Shown here: positions 1-12,771 of the stretch, piece by piece
How positions within the stretch are numbered: the stretch's first letter is position 1
How the letters are laid out: each line of letters starts with the position of its first letter
NCBI RefSeq assembly: GCF_027943255.1
Contig: NC_072893.1
Span: forward strand, 127,099,784 to 127,163,783
Direction of reading: 5' to 3'
DNA from: Anastrepha obliqua
Lineage: Eukaryota; Arthropoda; Insecta; Diptera; Tephritidae
DNA: 64,000 nucleotides
Position numbers and translations under genes: made by a program
Notes under the pieces: generated by a model
Database searches by the model: none
Seen by the model: the letters and a program-made list of their open reading frames with translations, nothing else
What the model was told of the DNA's origin: nothing

Positions 1-507
1 AAACATTTTATACCTTGTGGCGTGCAAACATGAGCGATATCACGGAGGGAACTAAATTGCAGCAGAGCATCCCCAACTGTTGTGTGGTAACTGCTACTTG
101 TTGTTTGTCTTTCCAACAGCCGCTAGCCACCAGTGTCCCACGTTTTACGCTGACAGTGCACGCGATTTCATTGTGCTTCGTTGACTTTGATACGTTTTGA
201 TTTCGTTCGGTTGGGTTTGACAGTTGCCAGCGGCTGTAAAATTTGCTGTATTTCGATTTATGAAGAATTAACAAGTACCACCCACATGACGCTGTGGGAA
301 AAATGTAAATGCTTTAATGCATGAGTGTGTGTGCGTTGGTAGAAAAGTAATTACCTTACATGCATGACACAGCGCGCTCTTGGCGCAAATCCGAACTGCG
401 GTTCCTGCTGGGTTACAATAGCTCTTGGCTGAGCAATAAAAAACAAGGTGTTACAAAAACTTTCGTAGTTGCCTCATATTGCTTGTAACAAATTACGCTA
501 TTTATTG

Positions 508-525
508 GTGCATACTTTTTGGGGC
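508..525 (+). promoter_or_regulatory. Su(Hw)-like site 1
   Basis: Reads GTGCATACTTTTTGGGGC, 15/18 against the window consensus TTGCATACTTTTAGGCGC. That consensus was built from the copies in this window. Its core and tail match, from memory, the site of the Drosophila insulator protein Su(Hw). Confidence 0.65.
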
Positions 526-655
526 ACACCTTTCACCTCTCCCTTATGTTTTCACACGATTTGCTTACTTGGTCCTAGTTGACTTTACTTATATATTTAG
601 CCCACACGCGCATACATGGCGCTTGTGCACATATTCGCATAAAAATTTTCGCTTG

Positions 656-673
656 GCCCACAGAAGTATGCAC
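656..673 (-). promoter_or_regulatory. Su(Hw)-like site 2
   Basis: Reads GTGCATACTTCTGTGGGC (13/18); the GCATACTT core is intact but the AGGC tail is degraded. Confidence 0.45.
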
Positions 674-1172
674 CTCGTTGATGCTCCGCTGAAAAGGCGC
701 TTAAATTGCCATTAGTTTGATGGGGGACAAGCCTGCCAGGTCTGCCAGGTCTGCCAGGTTTGCTATGCCTGTATCTCTAACCCTTTACTCTCCCTACATT
801 TTGAACTCATTCCCCTTGCTGGTCCACATCCTCCTCCATACCTTGCTCCAATCCTCTCTCGCCGTCCCTATCAGGCTAGCGCCCTTGCTTTGCTAGCCCC
901 TAACTACCTACGGTTGTAGCATTTAATTGCATTTTACAGCCGCAGCCACATTTAACGAATTTAACCACGATACGCGGCGTAAAGGTAGCGATGTGTGCAC
1001 CATCGTAATTTTTACAATTTTTCATGTGAACATTTGTTGCTTTTTTTGTTTTGGTTAAACGCAAATTCTCGCTCATAGATTCGCGCTCGCGCATTTATTC
1101 ACCTGCTTGTGTTAATTGGTTCACCTGCAATCGCATTTTTGATTATTATCACACGAACTCTTAATTTGCGTT

Positions 1173-1190
1173 AAGCCTAAAAGTATGCTA
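1173..1190 (-). promoter_or_regulatory. Su(Hw)-like site 3
   Basis: Reads TAGCATACTTTTAGGCTT (15/18) with an uninterrupted GCATACTTTTAGGC. Confidence 0.7.
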
Positions 1191-1429
1191 ACCGAATTAT
1201 GTGTATACATTTTTTATTCAATTAAATATTTCCAAAAAAAAGTAGCTGTTTTCGTAGCGAATTGAAGCGGAAAATAAAAAATTTTATTTAAGATGAGCTG
1301 CAGCTAAAGGCAGTGGGTTTGTTTTAATAATTGATTCAAAGAAAAATAAAACAACAATAATAAAAAAAATAAAAAAATTGGAAAAGGGATTTATGGCGCA
1401 TGAGTGCCACAAAGATTTTTAACCTTTTT

Positions 1430-2750
1430 GTAGTACTAAAATTGAAAATATAATACTAAATTTTAGTACAAAATCGGAGCTGGCAAAGAGAAAATTTTTA
1501 GCGCAAAAATGTAGCAGAACTTTAGTACTTTCATAATTGGGTTTCATAAATTTAGTAGTAAAATTAGATATAGTACTAAATTTTAGAACAAAAATGTAGC
1601 AGAACTTTAGTACTTTAATAATTGTGGCTCATAATTTTAGTACTAAAATTAAAATATAGTACTAAATTTGAGCACACGTTTTGAACTGTCACAAAGAAAT
1701 CTTTTAGTGGAAAAATATAGCAGAATTTTAGTACTCGAATAATTGCGGTTCATAATTGTAGTACTAGATCTAAGTACAAGCTTTGAGCTATCAGAGAGAA
1801 GACCTTTAGAGGAAAAATATTTCAGAATTTTGGGACCCGAATAATTTTGGTACTCCAATTTTTGTTTACCATGCATAATTAAATTTTGCTCAGATTTTAG
1901 AGTATGCGATTTTAGCGCAAAACTATGGGAACATTTATGCCCCTAAAGTTAAGTACTTAGTAGACATGGTTTAGCATAAACAATTTTATAGTATACTAAT
2001 ACTAAAATTTTAATAAATTTTTTATAACATTTCCGTACAATTTATCAATTTTTTTTTTATAGCATTTTAGTACTTTTTTTTTAATATATTTTTATGAGAC
2101 TACTGCAATTTATTGATTTTTTTTTGCAGCATTTCTCTACTAATTTATTCATTTTTCTGTATAAGACTTTGCTACTATCTATTAATATATTTTTGTATCA
2201 TTTTAGTACTAATTTATTTTTGTCATATTTCAGTAATATTTATTAATTTATTTCTGTTACATTTTAGTACTATTTATTGTATTAATATATTTTTAAAACG
2301 TGTTTGTACTAATTTATTAAGACTTTAGCTCTAATTCAACATATTTGATTACTAAACTTGTAATATTTCTGATATTAATTTACTATTTTAAGAACAAAAA
2401 CTGAAGTACTGTTTAAAGTAATAAAAACAAAGTGAATTTTTAGTACAAAAATTTTAATACATGTTTACTACTAAAATTTGAATAAATTTTCAGTAATAAA
2501 ATTCTAATAAATGTTCAGTACTTAAATTTTAATAAATGTTTAGTACTAAATTTTTTAAGTTTTTAATAAATTTGTAGTACTACAATAAAATTTTAATAAA
2601 TGTTTAGTACTAAATTTTATAGAAATTTTTTGTACTAATATTTTTATAAATTGCTAGTACTAACATTTGTATAAACTTTTAGTACTAAAATTTTTATATT
2701 TTTGTAGTACTAAAACTTTTATAAATTTTTTGTACTACTTCAACCCCCCA
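1430..2750. repeat. Array of the palindrome TTTAGTACTAAA
   Basis: About 1.3 kb in which TAGTACTAAA or TTTAGTAC recurs dozens of times with AT-rich spacers of about 15-60 bp, in both orientations because the 12-mer is self-complementary. Units are diverged, period is irregular, and no coding sequence is visible. Confidence 0.7.
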
Positions 2751-4620
2751 AATTTGGTAATATTTCTTTTGTTTTAATATTCAGGTTCCCTAAAATCTTG
2801 CAATTTTGAAAAAAATGCACAATACTTTACAATTACCATTTCAATTTAACAATTCAAACGTTTGTCTAAAAATTAAATACTATATAAGGATTTAATATAC
2901 ACATGGTAAATTTTGACTACCAAAATTTCTGGACTTTTTATCATAACGCCATTAAAATTGTATAACCAAAATTTTGTACTAAAATTCAAAAACTAAAATC
3001 TAGCAATAAAATTTGTCGTTCAGCGATAAACTTGTAAACTTTATAAATCTGCTGCTTAAATTTAATACCAAAATATCATCATCACCAGTAGCACTACAGC
3101 CTTGTCCAGACCGTTGCTTCCACAAAATATAGTTCTAAAATATATATAAAGGGATAACCCTAAAACAATGAATAATTATGCAGGTATTTAGTATACAACA
3201 GCCTCTGGAGATCTTTGGAAATATTTTATATTTAAATTTAAAAAATGTGATCTGCTAGTAAATTACTTTGAACTCGCTTTGATACAAAGTAACTTCAACA
3301 CTCAGTACATACTTCAGCAGCCAACTTATTTTCGAAAGCATGAAAAACGCAATGCTGAAAATAGCTAAGCTCCGCCAAAGTCACTCCCAAACATCGAAAG
3401 ATGAAAGGGAAATGATGTTACGCAGAATGTCCGTTAGCTATTGATTTCCCACCATTGGAAAAATATACCCCCACACCCGAAATATCAACTCATAAAGTAA
3501 TTATTTTCTAATGCGCTGCTTCCTTTAATCTGTCATTTCATACTGAGCATGGAAAGCGAAGAAAACTTTACTTTGCTTGCTTCGGGAATTGTTTGTTTAG
3601 CAAAAACTTTGTTAGCCAAACAAATTTGTTTGTAAGTAATCCTACAAAAAAGAAAATTTTTTCCTGAAGTATTGAAGGAAACTACAAGTGGTATTCAAAG
3701 AATCTACGTCCTTTTACATACCAACTGATATTTTGTTGGGAGCGTTCTGATATATAGGGCCGTTCTGATTTCTTTACTCTTAAACTTGAACTATTTGTAT
3801 GCCAGCTGATTCTCAAGGATAATGTGAAGGGATTGATGAACTGTGAAATGAGAGGAGCCATGCTTGTGTTCTTAGCTGATGATTCCACGTTTTCAATTTT
3901 TGTCTAAGAGAACCCGACTTCACACTCTCACTTCCTTAAACAAAAAAGTTTAACAGTAAATCAGCGAAATTAGAACTGAAAGTACATAAGCACACCAAAT
4001 TTATTTTTTACTCATCACGAACTGATTACAAACTGAGTACCAACTAACCATAAACAGACTACCTCACCTAACTGAGATCACGCATACCTAAACTACATAT
4101 AGGGTAATGTCTGTTCTTTTTAGTTTGCAATTATTCTTCACAAACTACCTGCTAACGAGTGTTCACTGACTATAAACTGATTATCGCACCCAACGGCCAA
4201 CACAAACTACCTGAAACCTGACTATTTAACCTATCCAAAATCTCGCTAGGGCATATTTTCGAAAAAATTTTCCTTTTTTGTTTTTGGTTATGAAGTTTTA
4301 GTTATTGACTACCTCACCGATCTGACTTGCATTTCCTACTAATTCCGTTTTACACGTTCACATTACTCTTCCCCACCCCCCTATCGCACGTACGGTGACA
4401 TGGTCCTATCCCGCATATTGATTTATACGCGATTGCTAACCAACAAACCACAACTTTGCTTTCAACCATAAACAGATTGTATTACGAGCCTGCCACATAG
4501 CCCAACTTGGTTTCGAGTAATGTGAGATGAAGAGGTAATAGCTGGAGACATATCAGTATTAGCCCATGATGCTATTTACTGTTCCAGATACAAAATCACA
4601 AAAAAAAACATGATGGCATG
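2751..4620. other. Unique noncoding DNA
   Basis: AT-rich sequence without a recognisable gene, transposon or tandem repeat. Short open frames here have no domain-like content. Confidence 0.45.
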
Positions 4621-4638
4621 TTGCATGCTTTTAGGCTT
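4621..4638 (+). promoter_or_regulatory. Su(Hw)-like site 4
   Basis: Reads TTGCATGCTTTTAGGCTT (15/18). Confidence 0.65.
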
Positions 4639-5400
4639 AGCCAGCGGATGTATACTTTTTTGCTTTCACTTAAACGTCGCCGAAGCTGCCAAGGTCTTCG
4701 TGCGCATGTGTGTATGTGTGGAGTGAGTGGAGGAAAAATCAAAAATAGCAGCCATCAAGCAATCAATGTCGAAACAAATCCTTACATTTGCGGAATTCTG
4801 TGCTGGAATGGGATAACTGCCGGTGTATGTGGGGTAAGTGCTAGTTTTTCTGGCACAACAGAATAGTTTGTTGCACGGTGGCCTTGCAGTCAGCTTGGGG
4901 CTAAATATGATTTTCATTAAGTTGATAAGATTTGCCTGCAAACAGACGCTCGGTTAGGCGAATATTTTATGCTGGAGAGGATTTTGCTTTTCCAAAATTA
5001 GGCAAATAAAATCAGTGGGACTATAACAAATGTGACATAGAGGAATTATAAACTTATTTATGAATATAAAAAGTTAAATAACTGGAAAACCAATAGAATT
5101 TTCGTAAATTAAGTTGAAGTCTTAAAGCAAACACAAACAAAAATTGAAGAAAATTTTTGTTTTTAAGTTTTTTTAAATTTTTAATGAAAAATATTCGACC
5201 GGTGAGCGTTGAAATAAATACTGGCTGAAGCGAAAAGTGAACGAAAAACCGCAAATTTGGGCAGAAGTTAACAAAATTGTACCCACTCACAGGTACAATT
5301 ATCGTTTCAACGAAAAAAGTAGCTCAACCAAATTTTTTCCGCTAGAAAAAACCTGAAGAAAATTTGCAGTCAACATTTTGAGAAGAAGAAACAAAAAAAG
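4639..5400. other. Unique noncoding DNA
   Basis: Nothing recognised; AT-rich, with small overlapping chance open frames on both strands. Confidence 0.4.
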
Positions 5401-5439
5401 CAGAAGGGACTCTATGCTGTTGTTTGGACTGATAGCGGA

Positions 5440-5678
5440 CCACTTTCTATGAGCGACGCACATGAAAAGGTAGACATCTCAGACAGGGCACTCTGCTCAG
5501 CATGTGGGGAGGAGGATGTGACGGCAGGCCACTATCTTTACGTATCCCCGTCCTCCGCTTGAATCAGACTTGAGGTCTTTGCCACTGATGTGTTAAGAAG
5601 CGAGCACCTTTGCTCCTCGACACCACAAGAACTGCCCAGATTTCTTCGAAAGTCGGGTAGATTTAAAGAAAATTAAAA
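5440..5678 (+). pseudogene. Non-LTR retrotransposon C-terminal relic
   Basis: One frame gives the end of a LINE ORF2. It contains CSACGEEDVTAGH, the CxxC...H part of the zinc-knuckle that follows RNase H in I/R1/LOA-type LINEs, then a tail ending PRFLRKSGRFKEN before a stop, as in that group. An in-frame stop follows the knuckle and the upstream frame is lost, so this is a dead 3' fragment. About 160 bp further on lies a second fragment of the same sort. Family assignment rests on the motif only. Confidence 0.55.
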
Positions 5679-5839
5679 AGGGAACCCGAGTGCAGTACAA
5701 TAGTGAGTGCTGCACTTGCCAGTTGTCCCGACAAAAAAAGACAACTCGGCTAACTGCTAAATGGAGGTGCCTCTTAATAGCCACACAATTGCTTAGAGTT
5801 TTTTTTGCTTGTTTGTAAAACTAAGCTATACGCCAACGT

Positions 5840-6066
5840 GCGTATAGATCCTTCTGGCTAAGTCGTGAGATTTTTCTGGTCACGTGTAGATCGGGGGTGC
5901 TTGAGGAAACTTCTGAGGCTAACAAAGCTAGAGCTCCTTACATGATTTGGCCGTTAGGTGGTCATGCGGTGAGACTTGGGATTGCTTCAACTTCTTTCTG
6001 CAGAAGCTGTCTGGAGAATGAGGCGGAATCATCTCAGCACCTAATTATCAACTTGGTCGTCATCGT
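5840..6066 (+). pseudogene. Non-LTR retrotransposon RNase H tail / zinc-knuckle relic
   Basis: Frameshifted remains. A stretch like the end of an RNase H domain (LAKS, GHV, TSEANKA) is followed by FCRSCLENEAESSQHLI, a CxxC-x8-H zinc-knuckle. The first part aligns well with 44,981-45,060 on the + strand (shared GTCACGAGATT, CACGTGCAGAT, AACTTCTAAGGCTAA blocks), so both belong to one LINE family. Stops and frameshifts make it non-functional. Confidence 0.55.
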
Positions 6067-6844
6067 CTAATCTTAAGACCTTTCTGTTTGGTTTTTGCCA
6101 AAAAATTGTTCCCAAATTTTATTTCAGAAAATGTTCAACAACCCGTTATCTATTTGCTGGCGAAATTTTCCATCGCTCTCCTGAGATTTTTGTTCATAAC
6201 TATTTTTGCGAATGACAGCTTATTAAAAGAAGCAGATCTCACTATACTGAGTTAGAAATTCATATGGAGAAAAAAAGTTTTCCCAATCTACAATTTTACG
6301 CATTTCATATTCTATCAAAAACATATGCGCTCACTTTAATTAAAGCTCATGACAGAAATCTGAAAGCTGCAAACAACTTTAAATTGCACTAAAAATTCAA
6401 AAATTATCCATATCCGCAGGCGCCTCTTCTGCTCGAAGGCGGATAATTTAAACGCCATAGAAAATATTTCAGTGAAATTCTTTTCAAACTACAGCTAACA
6501 AAATGCGGCATAAAATAAGCCAAAAGCAGTTGATTCGCGCTTCACAAAATATTAGGAAAGCAAATATAAAAGGCAGCTGAAAAAAATGTTGCTCTTCAAA
6601 AAGTTACCGTGCCCAACTTGTGCAGCAAGAAATCTTGCAAACTCAATGTCCAAACTTTGGTAAAAAAATAAAATTAGCCTCGGTGTTTCCAACAAGCGTA
6701 AGCTCGTTATTGGCGCGAAAGCTTTCTTACACAATATAATGTATTTTGCAATATATTCCACTCAACAGTAATCAAACGTGTCTAATCACACGCTTAAGCA
6801 TGCATTTAGGTTAATACATTTTGGCAACTTTTTCGCAGTCTAGT

Positions 6845-6862
6845 GCGCCTAACAATATGCAA
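6845..6862 (-). promoter_or_regulatory. Su(Hw)-like site 5
   Basis: Reads TTGCATATTGTTAGGCGC (16/18), both ends perfect. Confidence 0.7.
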
Positions 6863-7373
6863 ATTCGCATGAAGCACAGCTGTTCGATACATTAACATGA
6901 AATTGCTTTTGGAAGTTAGTAAATAAATACAAGTTGCTAAACATCAATTCTAAAGCAGCAAAATGTTTGCAGGAGGGAGAGTAAGGAAGAAAAAATAAGA
7001 AGCGAACAAAGAAAGTAAAAAGTGAAAAATAAGAAAAAAAACTAGAAAAAGTGAAAAAAAGAAAAAAATAAAAAAGTAAAAAAGAAGAAAGTGAAAAATA
7101 TAAAATAAAAGCGCCAGTAGCCGTCAATCGAATTTGCGCGCCTGTTTCCCAATGTCAACTCAAGGAAAATTGGGAATTTATGGCAACCGCAAAAGATTAT
7201 AAAATTAAACTTCAACCGCCAGAAAAGTCTTACGACCCTCCCCAACTCGCTCGCAGACATCACCCCAAAAATACGTGCTTCATTTTTAAATCTCTACTTG
7301 CCCGCTCGTTATTTTCTGGCATGTAAGTATTTTTTCCCCCACTAGTTGCTTCAGGGTACTTTCGCTACAAGCA

Positions 7374-7391
7374 TTGCATACCTTTAGGCGG
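7374..7391 (+). promoter_or_regulatory. Su(Hw)-like site 6
   Basis: Reads TTGCATACCTTTAGGCGG (16/18); TTGCATACC is the form I recall from the gypsy insulator repeats. Confidence 0.75.
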
Positions 7392-8482
7392 TGGGTTTTA
7401 TACATTGTGCGCTTACCTACGCTTTGGAACTATTTAAAAATTCACAGCGCATCGGAAAGTCTTACAAATTGTTTATGCTACCTTTTCCACTTCAAATGCA
7501 CTCAATCACATACGAGGGTAGTTTGTGGGCCACTCACATTTGGCATACATTCACGCTGTGCATAATAAAAGCAAAATCAGAAATGGGTGCTTGTAAACTA
7601 CGTTTACTTCAAGCTGTGTTATATTTTGCCTTGAGCGCGCGTTTTATTTCTATTAGTTCAGTCGCACAAAAGAAACCTCCCCCAACAGTAGGCAAATATG
7701 TAAATGGAAAAGGAAATGATATTTGGCGAAAAATGCGTGGCTTCGGTAAACATTCGCGCGCTGTTTTTGTTTGTGCCATGAATCACATTTATTATCTTTT
7801 TCAGTGCACAAGTTTCGCACGAAACTGCATTTTTGGCTAGAAAATAGATTTCTATATATAATTTGTGAATCTTAAAAATCAAATAAAGAACTGCTTGATA
7901 TTTAGTTATGCATCACAAAATAGAAAATTTGAGCGAGGAAACTGCGCTGTTAAGCGACTATTTAACTTAAGCTTGGCCACTTTTTAGGCGTCACCTAATA
8001 CTAGTAAGTCTGTTCAGCGAAGAAATAAGCGGCGTAACACAAAGTTGCTTGAAAAAAAATATTTACTCCCTCCCTTTTTACTTACAGCTGTCCTGATCTC
8101 CTCTTGGAGCATATCGCCTTTCCCCTAAGCACTACAGATTACCCACTTTCTTCTTCTCAATTCCTCTTCCCTGGTTTGCTAGCGGCATTGCATTAAAATT
8201 CCATGCACATCTTTCACTATACGAAACTTTTAGTTTTTCACGACAAAAACTTCAACACTTTCACTCTTGATTTTTCCACTTTTTTAGTATCACACCATTC
8301 TAATAAAATTTGTTCTGCTTTTCCGCAAATTTTTTCATTGTTAACTGTTATTTATTTATAGCTTATTTCACTTTTGCTTTTACTTTGACGTTGTTAGAGT
8401 TGCACGTTCACTTTTTCATTGTTTGCTTGTTTTGACCAAGTTTCGTAAATACTCAGACAAGTGCCGAGTACGTGTCGATAAA

Positions 8483-8500
8483 GAGCATACTACAAGGCGC
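8483..8500 (+). promoter_or_regulatory. Su(Hw)-like site 7
   Basis: Reads GAGCATACTACAAGGCGC (13/18); core and AGGCGC tail intact, spacer changed. Confidence 0.55.
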
Positions 8501-8739
8501 TCATACAATATTAAGACTGGTCGAGTGGTGAACGTGAAGTGTGTTCATAAACTTTGGCGACTTTTAAGTTTTAGTGTTGCTTATTTGAAAAAAAGATTAT
8601 AATTTTTCCACTAACTAATTTGCTTGTTTGCTTACTTTGTTAAATTTTTTATAAGCACTAAAGTTGAATATTTGTTTGTTTGCGTATACATATATCTGAA
8701 GAAAAAGTTATAATTTTTCTTGGAGTGAAGTTGGCAAAC

Positions 8740-10260
8740 TAAATTTATGAAAATGTTTGACAGACATAAGGATCTCTGTAATGGGCTAAAGAAAATCTTC
8801 TTCTGTAATGATATGGTTCAATGATATGATATCAGCAAAACTTAAAAATGTGTCCAAATGTAAAATAACTGAAAGCCTTTGGAACAAATTTTACATTGAA
8901 CAACATTTCAAATTTTTAATAAATAAAATTGAGTTCTTGTGATTTTTAAAATTAATTTTTGTTCTTTTTAATCAACAGCATTTCCTAGGTTTAGAAATGT
9001 GTTAAAGCTTGGAGTAAGCAAGAGGCGTTGAAAAAAAGTTTAAATGGAATTCATTTTCAAATTTTGCATTTTAAAAAAGCTTTGAATTTTCTATTTTTTC
9101 TAATCAGAAAAAAAAGCTTTTTTTGGATATCTACAAAATTTTCAAAGCTTAAAAACTGGCTAAGGTTAACAATAAATGAAAGGCTTGGAAAAAATTTTGC
9201 ATTGAATTAATATTCAATAGTTAATAATAATTAATAGTTTCAAAATTAAAAGAAAATGTTTGAGATTTTTAGAAATTGAACATAAATAATAATTATACAA
9301 AATTTTTAATTTTTGAGATATCGATACAATTTTGAAGGTTGAACATATGTGTTAAAGTTTAGAATAAGTGAAAGGCAAATAATTGGGAAACATTTTGAAG
9401 GGAATTTAATTCAAAATTTGTAATTTAAAACAAATTTATTTTTGTGTTTTTCTAAATCAGAAAAAAAGGTTTAAGGTTTAAAAATTTGGTTTAAGCTTAG
9501 AATATGTCAAAAGATTTATAAAAATAATTTAGTTGAATTTAATTTCCAGTTTTCAATTTGAAAACATATTCGTGTTTTTGTGAATTTTAAAATAAATTTT
9601 TTTTTTCATCAACAAAATTTCCAAGGTTAAGAAATGTGCTTAAGTTTGTAATAAGCGAGAGGTTTTGAAAAAAAGTTTTAATTGAATTCATTTTCAAATT
9701 TTTAAAAACTTTTTGAATTTTTGTATTTTTTTAAATTAGAAAAAAAATTTTTGGATATCCATAAAATTTTCAAAGTTTAAAAACTTTGCTAAGGTTTACA
9801 ATAAGTGAAAGGCTTCGGAAAAAATTTTACATTAAATATTACAATAAAATAAATAGTTTCAAACTTAAAAAAAAAAATTCAATTTTTGAGATTTTTACAA
9901 ATTGAAAATAAACTTTTAATTTTTTGAATATCAACAAAAATTTCAAGGTTGAATAAATGTGTTTAAGTTTAGTATAAGTGAGAGGCGTTGGAAAAAATGA
10001 ATTTAATTAAACTTGAATTTTAAAATTAAAAAAAAATTTATTTTTGCGTTTTTTTTCAGTTAGAAAAAAAAATTTTTTGTAGCAAGAAAATGTCCAAGGT
10101 TTAAAAATGTTGCTGAAGTTAGGAATAACTGAAACGTTTCGGAAAACAATTTAAATTGAACATAAAAATAGTTTTAAAATTGTAAAAAAAATTTAAATTT
10201 TTGAAGTTTTTAAAATTTCATAAATCCAATTAAACCAAATTTTAATTTGAAGCAGTATTT
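8740..10260. repeat. Decayed ~150-bp tandem array
   Basis: At least nine diverged units. The anchor TAAGTGAAAGGC (or close variant) recurs at 8866, 9014, 9173, 9365, 9503, 9652, 9802, 9974 and 10125, a spacing of 138-192 bp. Within units, AAAATTTTCAAAGCTTAAAAA and TTTTTAAATCAGAAAAAA-like blocks repeat in the same order. A further partial unit may lie near 10,655. The open frame at 9,028-9,210 is inside the array and is not a gene. Confidence 0.7.
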
Positions 10261-12770
10261 CCGCGCAGAGAAAGAAAAAATCGTGTCGATGTAATTCACG
10301 TTTTTATTCTAAGTGCCGTTTTACATTTTTGGCATCGCCTACTATCTAATGTATAATTGTACAAGTACAAAGTTCCATGTAAGTGAAGTACAATTGTTCG
10401 TATAAGAGAGCAGGATTGGCTTGCAGAGTTGTATTTAGAATTCAATATAATTTATAAAAATCTTCTTCTTAATTTTTTTTAATTTTATTTAATTTTGCTT
10501 TACATATCAAATTAAATTCTAACTTTACCTTTTCACTTTTTACTTTCATTCTATTTGCTGTTTTTACAAAATTCACAAAATTTAAATGTCTACCTTTTGC
10601 TATGTTTTTCTTAGCAACCAAATTCCGAAGGCTTAAAAAATCTGTTAAAGTTTAGAATAAGTGAAAAATTAAATCGAGTATAAAATAGTTTTAAAATTTT
10701 TGAGTTTTTTTTAATTAAATAAACTTTTTTTTCGAATTAAACAAAATTTAAATTTATAAAAATCTTCAGAAACTGGAATTTATAAAGTTTTTAAGTAGTG
10801 ATTATTTTAATTTTATTAAATTCTACTTTATTTTTTAAATTTAATTCCATCTCTACCTTTTAACATGTTTTTTAATTATACTCTCTACTTTCAAAAAATG
10901 TGATTTCTACTTAAAAATCTATGCAAGAAAGTTTTTGAAATGCACAAATTTTGACTTTTTTTTACAGATTCTTCAAAGTTTAAAACTTTATGAAAATCTT
11001 GGAACTGCTGAGTTTAGGCCAATATGCAGATATTTTTTGAAATATCAAAGGGAATTGGTTCTGTGAGTTAGCTCAAAGGACCAAATAGGGAGTGTACATA
11101 ATCTAGCCTTATAAAGTTAAGCGCACAATTGAATTTGTTGATACATTTCAAACTAGTTTTTATATACCTTAGTTCAAAATATATACATTTTTCTTGAGGT
11201 ACTAATTTTTCTATTAAGTTTGCATAACTCAGTGGCCTGGCCACAAGTTTAAAGAGATTGGCTTTAAAAAATGCAAATCACTATTTGATAGAATAATCGA
11301 TATTAATTTTTTCCCCCAAAATGTTTAGTTATTTGGTTATATTTTTAATTCGAAAATACCCAAACCCTCCTCCGCTGTTTTATTAAAACGAAATTGCTTG
11401 GTTGCAGGCAACACAGAAATCTTCAAATACGGAAGTGAGAAAGACAAATCCGCGGCTCGTGCGTGCCTTCTAATCTCAGTCTATTGGAAATGAATTATTC
11501 TTCACATAATACACGTGCACAAACACACACGCGCACACACAATAATTTATTTTTCATGACACATAATATATGCGTTATCAAACCATAAAGCTTTTCGTTA
11601 AACAACGCAACTTTGTGGCACCTCACTTCCCCCGCCATTCGGAGCGCTAATGTGGCTGATGAAAATTTCAGCACTTTTTCATTTCATATTTTGGAATATT
11701 TTTGCGGCCAATATTTAATATTAGCTTTTTCATACTAACCAACTTAACACACATCGCATGACTTGCATATTTCATTCCATGTGTGTGTACTTGTGCGCCT
11801 GCATGTATGCTATTGTGAATATTTTAAAGTACCAATATTTTTTAGCCGCCAGCCAATTTAGGCGAAAGTCAGTCAACAATTTTTGCCATGAATAATTTTG
11901 AAAAATTCTATAAGTCACCCCAAATACTCTGCTTATTCCTCGCATCCGGTCTCGCTCGCCATGGCTTGTGCGGGCGTTGTTGGAAAAGTTAGAACTGTAG
12001 GATTTTGATGGGTTTTAAAGTTGAGCACCAAAAAGGGATGAATTTATTAGAACGTGCAGAAGAAAAGTTTTGTATTTTTTTTTTTTATTCCTTTTTTTTG
12101 GAATTTGGATATGCTAATGGATGGGTGTGCCATTAAAAGCAGCTATACGGGAGTTGTATACAATCATATTTATACGTACGTGTATATGTGCTTGCAGCAT
12201 TTTGTAAGCACTTTTGGGCATTTAATTTTAAATATTTTAACTTTAATGAGTTATAAGCTATATTACAGACATTTTGTTTTTTGACTGAAACTAAATAATT
12301 GAGTAAAAATGCAATTCGAAAAAGTTCACAAAAATTCCATCCTCTTACACATCGAGGCTCCCGCATTTGTCCAGTATACCAGCTATTGTCTGCGTAAACT
12401 GTTGCGCTAAGTTTTGTGTCTTCTCAATTCATCTCTTCTGCCCTGACACCCTCACTTCGGGCAATTGCAAACATGGCAATAAAAGGGGCTATGGTGGGTG
12501 CTGCTGGGCAACATCGAAAACCACTCTAAATCACATTTTTTCAATTCATGAAAGTTTGGAAAAATTTAATTTTATAAAACTAATATAAATTATAAGACTG
12601 TCAACTGCAATACTTATCATGTTAGTGCCCGGTAGGCAATTGAAAAATGCGCTCATATATTTAGATTTAAGTTGGAGGTCAACTGAATGCGGCTGAAAAT
12701 GTGTAAGCAAATTATAAAATTCATAAATTAAAAAAAAATTTGTATATAAAAATTCCATACAATTTTTTTT
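10261..12770. other. Unique AT-rich noncoding DNA
   Basis: No gene or transposon recognised. Short CA-type tract near 11,520; one insulator-type site at 11.8 kb. Confidence 0.4.
11795..11812 (-). promoter_or_regulatory. Su(Hw)-like site 8
   Basis: Reads TAGCATACATGCAGGCGC (14/18). Confidence 0.6.
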
Positions 12771-12771
12771 A

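Larger units (their letters stand above)
1..1429. other. Unique noncoding DNA
   Basis: No coding pattern recognised. Holds three insulator-type motifs (listed separately) and a 3 x 9-bp tandem of CTGCCAGGT at 733-759. Confidence 0.5.
6067..8739. other. Unique noncoding DNA with three insulator-type sites
   Basis: No gene recognised. Purine-rich A/G tract at about 6,995-7,110. A 149-codon open frame at 7,391-7,840 has no recognisable domain and is probably chance. Confidence 0.4.

Noticed and set aside
7391..7840. 149-codon + strand open frame
   Set aside because: No domain, low-complexity hydrophobic and aromatic mix, overlaps an insulator-type site; no splice or promoter context. Judged chance.
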